Origin: an uncultured Prevotellaceae bacterium
GTDB lineage: Bacteria > Bacteroidota > Bacteroidia > Bacteroidales > Bacteroidaceae
Direction: 5' to 3'
Length of the DNA: 59,941 nucleotides
Assembly (NCBI GenBank): GCA_902800585.1
Contig: CADCEW010000002.1
Coordinates: 1-59,941, forward strand
Shown: positions 7,190 through 14,212 of the stretch, one piece after another
How positions within the stretch are numbered: the stretch's first letter is position 1
Layout of the letters: each line of letters opens with the position of its first letter
Position numbers and translations under genes: made by a program
The notes under the pieces: generated by a model
What the model was told of the DNA's origin: nothing
The model's database searches: none
The model's input: the letters and a program-made list of their open reading frames with translations, nothing else

Positions 7190-8512
7190 TTATACTCCTA
7201 ATTTTCCATACTGACCACCAACATCTTTGTGGTGGTACCAGCTCTTGCGGTTGAGCCAGGTAAAACCGTCGTTTTTGGTGATGACTGCCAGATCGATGGG
7301 ACCGCCTACTCCTTCTGGAGAGAACGTCATGTGACGCTCAAAACTTGTTATCGCAATGAAATTTTCTGCAAGGCGAGCCATGTCCTGCAAGTCATAGTCA
7401 CGAAGGGATTTGAGCCACTGGCCTCTTTCTGTAGCACGGAGATTCTTTCCAAATCTTTGAAACTGTTTAATGAGGTCTTTGTATTTTACTCCATCCAGTA
7501 ATTTCTTTAACTCATTGCGCTGGTCTGGATTAGACGGTACGGAAAAGTCCAATCGATCAATGATCCTTTCATATATCTGTTCTGCCTCTTCGCATATTTT
7601 TTTATAATAATATGGTTCTATACCTGTTAACAGAGCTTCCATGATGTCTTTCTGAGCGAAGGGGCAAATGGCTACTGGCTTCTCATCGGAAATCTTGTAA
7701 ATATCTTCTTTGTTGATGTGATAACATACCCTTGAATCGAAACCACCTTCTACCATGACTTTAACTAAAACAGGATATTCTTCATCTTTGCCAAATCCAG
7801 AGAATATCAGGTGGGTAGAGCCTTCATCCCAACCATATGTGACATAGTAATAGAACCCTTCTGTAAATTCGTCTTTAATCTGATCCAATATGTCCTTGGG
7901 ATAAAAACCATCAATGACACTGTCAACAGAGAATTCGTCATCATCGTCTGTCTTGAATGTGAATAGCATATCGACCATATTGCCCAAAAAGGCCTTGAAT
8001 TGATCAAAAGAATAGCCTTGGAAAACAGGCATGATATCTGATTCCTTGAAATATTTGATGCCAGAACTAATACGATTGCTAAAGGCCTTTAGGATTTCCT
8101 TACCATTATTGAGTTTCCCGTTCTCGTCTTTGTCAAGCTCTGGAACCTGACCGACAACTCCATTCCAGTAACTATCTAATTGATTGTTGAGATATTCTCT
8201 TCCCATATCTTCAGTAAGAAACATTTTTTCCGTAGGGATATATGAAAAGAAATCCTCTATACAAGTTTCTACGGTGGTAAAAGCGATGTCACCACGCTTT
8301 TGTCGATAGCGTCTCACTATGATGTCCCATGGGGTGCTCAGAAAACCTGCACTGCCTGTTATCATCACACTAATAGGAGTGGCAGAGCATAGCCTTAGCA
8401 TCTTATTGGCGGAATTGGCAATCTTCTCATTCCTCCTTCTGTTCATTGTAACTGCACTGTCGGCTGCAATGGCAATGCCTCGTTTATTTAATATACCTAC
8501 TACTGCTGTCAT
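7190..8512 (-). CDS. Proteasome/HslV-fold Ntn-hydrolase, predicted active
   Basis: The first residues (MTAVVGILNKRGIAIAADSA) match the start of HslV and proteasome beta subunits. After removal of Met, Thr1 would be the nucleophile. Asp17 and a Lys in SANKMLRL (position 36, equivalent to Lys33) complete the expected triad, and MITGSAG fits the oxyanion loop. At 440 residues it is much longer than HslV (about 175), with a large helical C-terminal extension ending in LAVITKNDGFTWLNRKSWY. It lies 18 bp after a paralogue lacking the Lys and 20 bp before the DUF4062-TPR gene. I infer a self-compartmentalising protease or amidohydrolase that acts with these neighbours. The substrate is unknown. Confidence 0.7.
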   Translation of the reverse strand: MTAVVGILNKRGIAIAADSAVTMNRRRNEKIANSANKMLRLCSATPISVMITGSAGFLSTPWDIIVRRYRQKRGDIAFTTVETCIEDFFSYIPTEKMFLTEDMGREYLNNQLDSYWNGVVGQVPELDKDENGKLNNGKEILKAFSNRISSGIKYFKESDIMPVFQGYSFDQFKAFLGNMVDMLFTFKTDDDDEFSVDSVIDGFYPKDILDQIKDEFTEGFYYYVTYGWDEGSTHLIFSGFGKDEEYPVLVKVMVEGGFDSRVCYHINKEDIYKISDEKPVAICPFAQKDIMEALLTGIEPYYYKKICEEAEQIYERIIDRLDFSVPSNPDQRNELKKLLDGVKYKDLIKQFQRFGKNLRATERGQWLKSLRDYDLQDMARLAENFIAITSFERHMTFSPEGVGGPIDLAVITKNDGFTWLNRKSWYHHKDVGGQYGKLGV

Positions 8513-8530
8513 AATTGTCTATAGTTTGAG

Positions 8531-9379
8531 TTAATTACCATAAAGGCAGTGCTTAATCCAAACGACTCCTTCTGTTCGAGTGATGACCGCCAATTCCTTA
8601 GTGTGGGGGAGTTCTCCTTTCCCTCCATTCTTAAGATGGTCAATCTGTACTTTAGCATCTACAAAATCTTCTGCGACTTTTACCAAGTCTTCAATGTTGA
8701 AAGAGTCTATTGCAGTCTCAACTCTGCTCATCTGATGACCCGAATAATTGCGCGTATCGTCCTCAAAGTTGTATGAGGATTTGTATTCTGCTATCTCTTT
8801 CTGTACAGTCTCTTCAAACTCTGTGCCTTTCACTGCTTCCATGATTCGCTCTTCGAAGGTCTCTACCAGGGTATTCTGCTTTTCAATGAGCTTCTGACGA
8901 GCAGATTCCACGATTCCATACATGACAGGCTGTGTGTTCTCAAAATGAGACAGCATAAAATAGTCAGCTCTATTATGATGGGTAATGCTACGGTCGGTAT
9001 CAAAGTTACAAGATAGTTTCTTGGTCTCTTCATCATATTTTACCGTAATGTCAACGGCTGATGGGAACACATCATCTGAGCCATATCCCAGGAATATGAT
9101 ATTCTGCTCATCACTGGAAAGGTACTTCCAACTAGGTTTCGTATCAACTGTTGACAGATAACTGGCAAAGTCTCTCGCGTAGTCAGAAAACAGTTCATGA
9201 ATCTGTATATCACCTTTTCGAAGATAAGAGTTAACAATAAAATTCCATGGAATCGGTGAATACGAATTCACGGCAAGAGCAACTGGCTCCTGCCGTGAAA
9301 GGGCATATAAGGTCATATCTGTGTCAGAGGCACAGGCAATTCCTCTATTGTTCAGAAAAGCTACGAATGAAGTCTTCAT
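8531..9379 (-). CDS. Degenerate proteasome-fold paralogue (predicted inactive)
   Basis: The protein has 282 residues and starts MKTSFVAFLNNRGIACASDT, aligning directly with the next gene's start, and both end alike (ELAVITRTEGVVWIKHCLYG here). The Thr aligned with the nucleophile is at position 3, so two residues would need removal. The Lys33 equivalent and the glycine loop are missing: the SANKMLRL to TGSAGF stretch is replaced by ALSRQEPVALAVNSYSP. This suggests a structural or regulatory partner subunit. It is translated 5 bp after the small RyR gene in the same operon. The homology to the neighbour is visible directly; the lack of activity is inferred from the missing residues. Confidence 0.65.
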   Translation of the reverse strand: MKTSFVAFLNNRGIACASDTDMTLYALSRQEPVALAVNSYSPIPWNFIVNSYLRKGDIQIHELFSDYARDFASYLSTVDTKPSWKYLSSDEQNIIFLGYGSDDVFPSAVDITVKYDEETKKLSCNFDTDRSITHHNRADYFMLSHFENTQPVMYGIVESARQKLIEKQNTLVETFEERIMEAVKGTEFEETVQKEIAEYKSSYNFEDDTRNYSGHQMSRVETAIDSFNIEDLVKVAEDFVDAKVQIDHLKNGGKGELPHTKELAVITRTEGVVWIKHCLYGN

Positions 9380-9384
9380 ATAGG

Positions 9385-9684
9385 CTATGTTTTATGTATT
9401 TCAAATCCTTGTGAGACGATGAATTTCAGAGTGCCAAAGGCCGTATTACGGTCATAGGCTTTCTCTTCCTCTGGGAGCTGTTCATAGGGAACAAGACATG
9501 GGGTCTGACGTTTCTGGTCGTCACGTACAGGACCATAGGTCCAGCCTTCGTTCATACGATTCTGTGCCCATACTTCGTGCACATTCTTGGAAATGGCTTC
9601 TGCGAGTGCCATCAACTCTTCGGGCAGTTGGACATTAGTAGTGTCGACTGGCGAAGGTGTGTATTTGTTGTTTTGATTAGGCAT
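9385..9684 (-). CDS. Small RyR-domain protein, first gene of Ntn/DUF4062 operon
   Basis: I place the start at the ATG at 9684 (MPNQNNKYTPSPVDTTN), giving 99 residues. A longer frame reaching 9759 would run through the promoter and encodes an unlikely hydrophobic leader. Nearly the whole protein is a RyR domain: VWAQNRMNEGWTYG, VRDDQ, LVPYEQLPEEEKAYDR, then FGTLKFIVSQGFEI. It closely matches the C-terminal RyR of the fusion protein at 1849-2907. RyR modules in bacteria are predicted ligand-binding sensors, often linked with NAD- or nucleotide-based conflict genes. It is followed tightly (5 bp) by the two proteasome-fold genes, so I infer it is the sensor or adaptor of this operon. Confidence 0.8.
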   Translation of the reverse strand: MPNQNNKYTPSPVDTTNVQLPEELMALAEAISKNVHEVWAQNRMNEGWTYGPVRDDQKRQTPCLVPYEQLPEEEKAYDRNTAFGTLKFIVSQGFEIHKT

Positions 9685-9701
9685 AATACTTATTAATGTT
9701 G

Positions 9702-9732
9702 CAAATATAAAGAAAGATTTTAATATAACAAA
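9702..9732 (-). promoter_or_regulatory. Promoter of RyR-Ntn-Ntn-DUF4062 operon
   Basis: On the minus strand TTTG (9732-9729) and -7 box TATATTTG (9709-9702) are 19 bp apart, a consensus Bacteroidetes promoter. It lies 18 bp before the RyR start codon and supports the 9684 start. Confidence 0.8.
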
Positions 9733-9758
9733 GAATTTTATCAAAAAAAGGCGCACCA

Positions 9759-11522
9759 CTACGCCGAGAAGCCGGTGATATGGTGACGCTCTTTCTTGTT
9801 GGCAAGGAGTTCTGCCTGACAGTAGGACTCTATCTCGTTGAGGTCGGCGACCTTGCCCGAAAGGATGTAGTCAACAGTGCGCTTGCGGGCAATGTTCTCT
9901 ATCTGACCACCTGAGAAGTCGAAGTGGGAAGCGAGTTGACGGGCATCGTCCGTACTGATGTCCTTCAGCATGGAACACCATATCTTCGCCTTTACATCGG
10001 TATCGGGCTTATGGAACTCCACCTTGTAGAGGAAACGACGCTCAAAGGCCTTGTCGAGGTTGCTCGTCAGGTTGGTGGTGGCGATAAGGATACCGTCCAG
10101 GTCCTCTATCTCCTGCAGGATGATGTTCTGCATGGCGTTGTCCATCTTATCGACAGAGTGCTCGACATTCTCCGAACGCTTGTTGATGATGGCATCCGCC
10201 TCGTTGAAGAAGAGGATGGGCATCACCGTACTATTACGACAGAGGGCACGGTAGCGTTGGAACACTTCCTTGATATTCTTCTCACTCTCCCCTACAAACT
10301 TGTCACGGAGTCCGGCGATGTCCACCTGCATGAGGTCACGTCCCGTCTGACGGGCTATCTGCATCACCGTCTCTGTCTTACCCGTTCCAGGTGCACCATA
10401 GAACAGACAGGCAAAGCCCTTGCGCATGCCCTGCTCCTCCAATCGTTGCTGAACGGAAGGCAGGTTCTCTTTACTAAGCAGACTGGTCAGCCGGTCTATC
10501 TGCTCCTGCTCGGAGTCGTTGAAGAATAGCGACTTCTCCTTGATGGTCTTATGACTCTTAAGCAAACGGCCGTTGGGTGCCTGACGATTGCATCTGGAAT
10601 GGCTGGGCTTATAGTTAGAGAGTAACTCGGTCTTTGCCTTCCGTGTGAGCATGTACTGGTCTGTGTTGACCTGACCGTCAATACACTTGTGCTCAATAAG
10701 CTCATCTGCCATCAAGATATGGTTGCCTTCACGGAGTGAAATACGCATAAATTCACAATCGCCCTCATCCGGATAGAGATTGTCGATGGTCTGAAACTGA
10801 AGTCCTTCTCCATCTGAGCCTTCCCACTGGGCATAGTCAAAGACTATCATGAGCAAGAGCGACTGCACGTGAATGTCATCGTCGTACTTCATCACCTCAC
10901 GACAGAGAGGTAGTTCGGGATTTGCCTTGACCAGTTGCATCATCCACTCCTCATCGTCCTCAAAGCAGACATGACGGTTGTCTATGTTCTTGTTGATATG
11001 TTTTTCCAACTTATCAACGAACTGCTGCTCGGTCAGCCCGTCAATCTTCTCAGGGACGAAGGCCTTGTTGTGGCGAAGAGCCGTTACCACACCAGGAACA
11101 AGGGCAAAACCCTGGAAGAACCCGCCAATCTCGTGGACACCCCTGCGAATAATCCAGCGCTTGGCAACCATTTCCTCTATCTCTTCCGAATAGACCATGA
11201 TGGAGAGACGGGAACAATTCAGGTAGTTGCCGATGCTCTTCCATGTGAGCGGTTCACCTGTCTCCACCATGATAGACAGCACGACTATCTGGATGTTGGT
11301 GAGTCCCAGTTCCTGACGTAAGAATGCTAACGGGGATTCACATGCCTTCCAGAACATCTCTGAAAGACTAGAGTTTTCAGCCAATTCCAACACACGGTTC
11401 ATGGCTAAGATGATGGTCCATGTGTCCGGTTCCTTGTAGTCCTTCATCCACGATTCCAGGATTTCATCTTGGTCTTCTCGTTCTTGCTTCATTCTGTGTA
11501 AAGGCTTTCTTCTGATACTCAT
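9759..11522 (-). CDS. AAA+ ATPase, 26S-type
   Basis: The protein has 587 residues. The N-terminal about 330 residues include winged-helix-like sequence (EPLTWKSIGNYLNCSRLSIM). The AAA+ module spans about 365-570: Walker A FYGAPGTGKTET (about 374-382), Walker B ILFFNEADAII (about 434-442, with Asn where Asp is commonest), a sensor-1 IATTN and an arginine-finger-like FERRFLYK. Such single-AAA proteins of Bacteroidetes are predicted protein-remodelling enzymes of unknown substrate. The gene has its own promoter with the TATACGTATA operator (11551-11597) and stops 27 bp before the -33 element of the RyR operon. The C-terminal end is Lys/His-rich. Function beyond ATPase is not assigned. Confidence 0.8.
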   Translation of the reverse strand: MSIRRKPLHRMKQEREDQDEILESWMKDYKEPDTWTIILAMNRVLELAENSSLSEMFWKACESPLAFLRQELGLTNIQIVVLSIMVETGEPLTWKSIGNYLNCSRLSIMVYSEEIEEMVAKRWIIRRGVHEIGGFFQGFALVPGVVTALRHNKAFVPEKIDGLTEQQFVDKLEKHINKNIDNRHVCFEDDEEWMMQLVKANPELPLCREVMKYDDDIHVQSLLLMIVFDYAQWEGSDGEGLQFQTIDNLYPDEGDCEFMRISLREGNHILMADELIEHKCIDGQVNTDQYMLTRKAKTELLSNYKPSHSRCNRQAPNGRLLKSHKTIKEKSLFFNDSEQEQIDRLTSLLSKENLPSVQQRLEEQGMRKGFACLFYGAPGTGKTETVMQIARQTGRDLMQVDIAGLRDKFVGESEKNIKEVFQRYRALCRNSTVMPILFFNEADAIINKRSENVEHSVDKMDNAMQNIILQEIEDLDGILIATTNLTSNLDKAFERRFLYKVEFHKPDTDVKAKIWCSMLKDISTDDARQLASHFDFSGGQIENIARKRTVDYILSGKVADLNEIESYCQAELLANKKERHHITGFSA

Positions 11523-11550
11523 ATTCGTAATTATTTAATGTTTACGGTGG

Positions 11551-11597
11551 CGAAATTATCGTTTTTATTCCAAACAGGGCTCCCAGCTATACGTATA
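11551..11597 (-). promoter_or_regulatory. TATACGTATA operator and promoter of AAA+ gene
   Basis: The palindrome TATACGTATA is at 11588-11597. A -7-like box TAATTTCG lies at 11558-11551 with exactly 29 bp between them and 28 bp to the start codon. No -33 TTTG is found at the normal spacing. Confidence 0.7.
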
Positions 11598-11616
11598 GAT
11601 GATAAATGCTTGAATG

Positions 11617-12033
11617 TTATTTCATACACTCTTCGGTTCGACGGTAGGCCCAAGTATACTTGCCGCGAGAGTCGCGCAAATAGAGTTCTGGAGCAAGATA
11701 ACCTGTGACTTGGAACTGATAGGTGATGTTGCCCTGAGTGAATGTGAGGTAATTACCATCATAGCGCCACTTGAAGGTTTCTGCATAATAGGCTGATCCT
11801 CCCAAGTTCTCCATAATGATATCTGCCTTGCCATTGGAGAACATGTGGACTTCCTTAAACTCAACATTACCTACAATCATCGGATAATAGCACTGCCAGA
11901 GACCTGGTAACTTGTCGGCAGTGAAGTGGCTACCATTGGTCTTGTAATACGGACTGTCCTTCTCTTCTGAGAAAGGGCACTCGCAGCCGATAAGCAGAAA
12001 GGCTGCCATTAAAATAAGTGATAGTTTCTTCAT
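11617..12033 (-). CDS. Small lipoprotein of unknown function
   Basis: The protein has 138 residues. The N-terminus MKKLSLILMAAFLLIGCECP is a lipoprotein signal with the lipobox ending in Cys17, so it should be anchored in the inner or outer membrane. The mature part looks beta-rich (LPGLWQCYYP, then FKEVHMFSNGKADII), resembling small lipocalin-like Bacteroidales lipoproteins. It begins 35 bp after the HAD gene with no -7 box between, so it is probably transcribed with it. Confidence 0.65.
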   Translation of the reverse strand: MKKLSLILMAAFLLIGCECPFSEEKDSPYYKTNGSHFTADKLPGLWQCYYPMIVGNVEFKEVHMFSNGKADIIMENLGGSAYYAETFKWRYDGNYLTFTQGNITYQFQVTGYLAPELYLRDSRGKYTWAYRRTEECMK

Positions 12034-12068
12034 ATATTGTTTATTTAGTGGTTATACTTTCATACAGC

Positions 12069-12692
12069 CTATCTCTGAGCGTTTTTCTCAGAGCGCAGGA
12101 TGTCAATGATCTGAAGTGGAGAGGTGATACACTGGTGGTCAGGATCTGCGAGCATCATGGGGAGTTCGTCTGGCTTAGCCCCCCAGAGGCAGTGGTAGGA
12201 CTTGATGCCAGCATTGGAGGCTGCCTGTGCATCACAGAGGTCATTGCCAAAGGCCAGTACGTTCTTCGGATCTTCACCGAGTTGTTTCAGGGCGTGTTCG
12301 AAGAGGGTGGGATTGCCACCAGACTTCCTGATGCGTCGGCCGTTGACATCTTTACAGCCGATGCGGTTGATCTTGTCTTGGGGGAACACTTCCTGCAGAC
12401 CGTATTGACGGACGGCTACATTCAGCACTTCACGATTGTTGCCAGAAACGATGGCTGCCTGGATGTTGTTTGCTTTGATGTAGTCGAAGACTTGCTGCCA
12501 TCCGTCATAGAGCGGGCACATCTTGATGTGCTCAAGATACTCTTTACGGGCCTGTACCCACTCTGGTGAGAACCTGCGCAGCGTCTTCTGACGGGCGACA
12601 TATTGGTCAGCATCCGCTGTGTCGAACATCGTCCCGTCGTAGTCGAAAAACACGGTTTTAAACTCCCGATTGATTGTCTTTTGCTTTGCCAT
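12069..12692 (-). CDS. HAD-superfamily phosphatase
   Basis: The protein has 207 residues. HAD motif I is FFDYDGTMFD (residues about 15-24, both Asp present), motif II is AAIVSGNN, a Lys candidate for motif III follows, and motif IV is AFGNDLCDAQAA. A helical cap lies between motifs I and II, as in phosphoglycolate phosphatase-like enzymes that remove phosphate from small metabolites. The gene is driven by a TATACGTATA operator promoter (12720-12766) and is followed by the small lipoprotein gene. The substrate cannot be told from sequence. Confidence 0.8.
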   Translation of the reverse strand: MAKQKTINREFKTVFFDYDGTMFDTADADQYVARQKTLRRFSPEWVQARKEYLEHIKMCPLYDGWQQVFDYIKANNIQAAIVSGNNREVLNVAVRQYGLQEVFPQDKINRIGCKDVNGRRIRKSGGNPTLFEHALKQLGEDPKNVLAFGNDLCDAQAASNAGIKSYHCLWGAKPDELPMMLADPDHQCITSPLQIIDILRSEKNAQR

Positions 12693-12719
12693 ATATCACT
12701 TGTTTGATGATTACGGCTG

Positions 12720-12766
12720 CAAAATTAGACAATACTTGGGAATTAGTCCTTCCTTCTATACGTATA
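12720..12766 (-). promoter_or_regulatory. TATACGTATA operator and promoter of HAD gene
   Basis: The palindrome is at 12757-12766 and the -7 box TAATTTTG at 12727-12720, with 29 bp between. The start codon is 27 bp further. No -33 element is seen. Confidence 0.8.
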
Positions 12767-12801
12767 GCTGATGAATAAATATTTTCTTGATGTAAAGATT
12801 A

Positions 12802-13350
12802 TCAACGTAGTTTCCATCTTTTGATGGTGCCGTTACTCTTACGATAGCGATGCTCTGCATATTCGATGAGACAATCGAACGCTGGTTGTTCGAGCGATCG
12901 CAGGATGGCCTGCAACTCTTCGAGCGACATCTGGTCAGCCGGTATTTCACCAAAGGTGATATGGGGCGTAAAGGATCGTTTGTCGTAGTCGACATTCAGA
13001 CTGTCTGCCAGCATTCGTGCATCCTTAGCGAGGGTGAAAATCTGTGGCGGAACTTGAGTGGATGACAGATAAATGATGTGCTTGGCTCCGTTGGAAGTAG
13101 TGAATGCATCGATCTTGTCGATGGTCATCGGTAAGGCTGGACAGGACTTCACCATCTTGGCGAATTCTGGAGTGAGCGATTCAGCACATGCATCATCGTC
13201 AAGGAACAGGATAGTCATGTGGTAATACAACAATTGCCATTTGTTGACAGGGACTCCTGCAGATTTAATCTTTGCCCGTGTCATCTTGGCCCAGTCGGAC
13301 CATGTCGGATCCCGTTTCACGGGAACATTCATTGCTAAAAGATGTGCCAT
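12802..13350 (-). CDS. 2H phosphoesterase / 2'-5' RNA ligase-like protein
   Basis: The protein has 182 residues and both signature motifs of the 2H fold: HMTILF in YYHMTILFLDD (about residue 44) and HITFG in FTPHITFGEI (about residue 130). The spacing fits the family. Members open or hydrolyse 2',3'- or 1'',2''-cyclic phosphates in tRNA splicing, RNA repair or ADP-ribose cyclic phosphate metabolism. It has its own -7 box at 13391-13384 but no TATACGTATA operator. The neighbouring HAD phosphatase and the NADAR gene suggest a nucleotide-fragment clean-up role, which is inference. Confidence 0.75.
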   Translation of the reverse strand: MAHLLAMNVPVKRDPTWSDWAKMTRAKIKSAGVPVNKWQLLYYHMTILFLDDDACAESLTPEFAKMVKSCPALPMTIDKIDAFTTSNGAKHIIYLSSTQVPPQIFTLAKDARMLADSLNVDYDKRSFTPHITFGEIPADQMSLEELQAILRSLEQPAFDCLIEYAEHRYRKSNGTIKRWKLR

Positions 13351-13383
13351 AATTAAATGATTTTTATTTGATGATTACAGTTG

Positions 13384-13391
13384 CAAAATTA
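13384..13391 (-). promoter_or_regulatory. -7 element of 2H phosphoesterase gene
   Basis: TAATTTTG on the minus strand, 33 bp before the start codon at 13350. A TTG lies 17 bp further upstream. No palindrome is found at the 29-30 bp position. Confidence 0.5.
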
Positions 13392-13427
13392 GAAAAAATC
13401 TGGTACGACAATCATTTTCCTTGTTTT

Positions 13428-13619
13428 TTATGCTATTGCTATTGGATAAAACTCTTCGTACATCTCGAAAACCTTCATGGATTCTGGTGAATTGTAGAGC
13501 TTTTCCAGTTCTTTAAAAGAGATGACTTCTGCTTTCTTGAGGGATACAAGTTCTTTCAATATATCTAATGGGATTTCCGATATTTCGAATGGTTCTTCTT
13601 CGCTATCGTAATCTTCCAA
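13428..13619 (-). CDS. Small acidic hypothetical protein, start uncertain
   Basis: The frame has 63 residues if started at a TTG (13619). No ATG is available between an upstream in-frame stop and this codon. The sequence is acidic and helical (EDYDSEEEPFEISEIP, then LDILKELVSLKKAEVISFKE), which looks like a real small protein rather than a shadow. It lies 32 bp after the NADAR gene on the same strand and could be the last gene of the AddB-AddA-NADAR transcript. Confidence 0.4.
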   Translation of the reverse strand: MEDYDSEEEPFEISEIPLDILKELVSLKKAEVISFKELEKLYNSPESMKVFEMYEEFYPIAIA

Positions 13620-13651
13620 GTCATTCGTATTGTAATCGTGATAAACTTTGG

Positions 13652-14182
13652 TTATATTATTGCCTTTAGATTTTCATTGATAGCATCATCCTCTCTGATA
13701 ATTCTGCGTGTTTCATCGAGGACTTTACCAAGGAGATTAAGTCCTTTCCATTTTGTCTCATCATCAATGTCTGGATTAGTCTCATACATACGAACACCCC
13801 ACACTTTATCATACGGAGAAGCTTCCACAAATCCATGTCCCTCATATTCTGGAGAAAGGAGTAATTGCTTTAAGTCTTCATTTTGACTGAACTTGGCGAC
13901 ATTGGCTTTGAGCATAATCTGGTAGCGTTTGTCGTTCCAGACCTGTTCGTCATAGTTCTGCACCTTACGGCCAAGTGCCTTTACTTTCTTTGGATCACCA
14001 TCTTCGAGAATCTGTTTGGCGACTTCCTCATCACCAAACACTATAGCCTTCATATACATGAAGTACTGTTCAGTATTATAGAAGTGACACTTTACACCGT
14101 TCACTTCAATGTCAAATTCTGCTGGATGCCAATTGCTTGGCCATTCACTCCAAAAGCATACGTGTTTATCTGTTACTCTCAT
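13652..14182 (-). CDS. NADAR domain protein (YbiA-like)
   Basis: The protein has 176 residues, the usual length. It shows the NADAR family pattern: CFWSEWPSNWHPAEF, YNTEQYFMYMKAIVFGD, QVWNDKRYQIMLKANVAKFS and VEASPYDKVWGVRM. NADAR proteins cleave N-glycosidic bonds, including those of riboflavin intermediates in YbiA, and in DarT-NADAR systems they remove ADP-ribose from guanine. Key acidic and Trp positions are kept, so it is likely active. It starts 30 bp after the AddA-like gene and is probably its operon partner, hinting at repair of ADP-ribosylated DNA. A second NADAR gene lies at 31712-32293. Confidence 0.85.
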   Translation of the reverse strand: MRVTDKHVCFWSEWPSNWHPAEFDIEVNGVKCHFYNTEQYFMYMKAIVFGDEEVAKQILEDGDPKKVKALGRKVQNYDEQVWNDKRYQIMLKANVAKFSQNEDLKQLLLSPEYEGHGFVEASPYDKVWGVRMYETNPDIDDETKWKGLNLLGKVLDETRRIIREDDAINENLKAII

Positions 14183-14212
14183 AATTATATTAATAGGTTA
14201 TTAATTACTTCA

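Noticed and set aside
9685-9759. Longer start for the small RyR protein
   Set aside because: The extension includes a consensus promoter and encodes an improbable hydrophobic stretch for a cytoplasmic sensor.
13384-13430. Regulon operator at the 2H phosphoesterase promoter
   Set aside because: The -7 box is present but the 29-30 bp position reads TTGTTTTTTA, with no palindrome.
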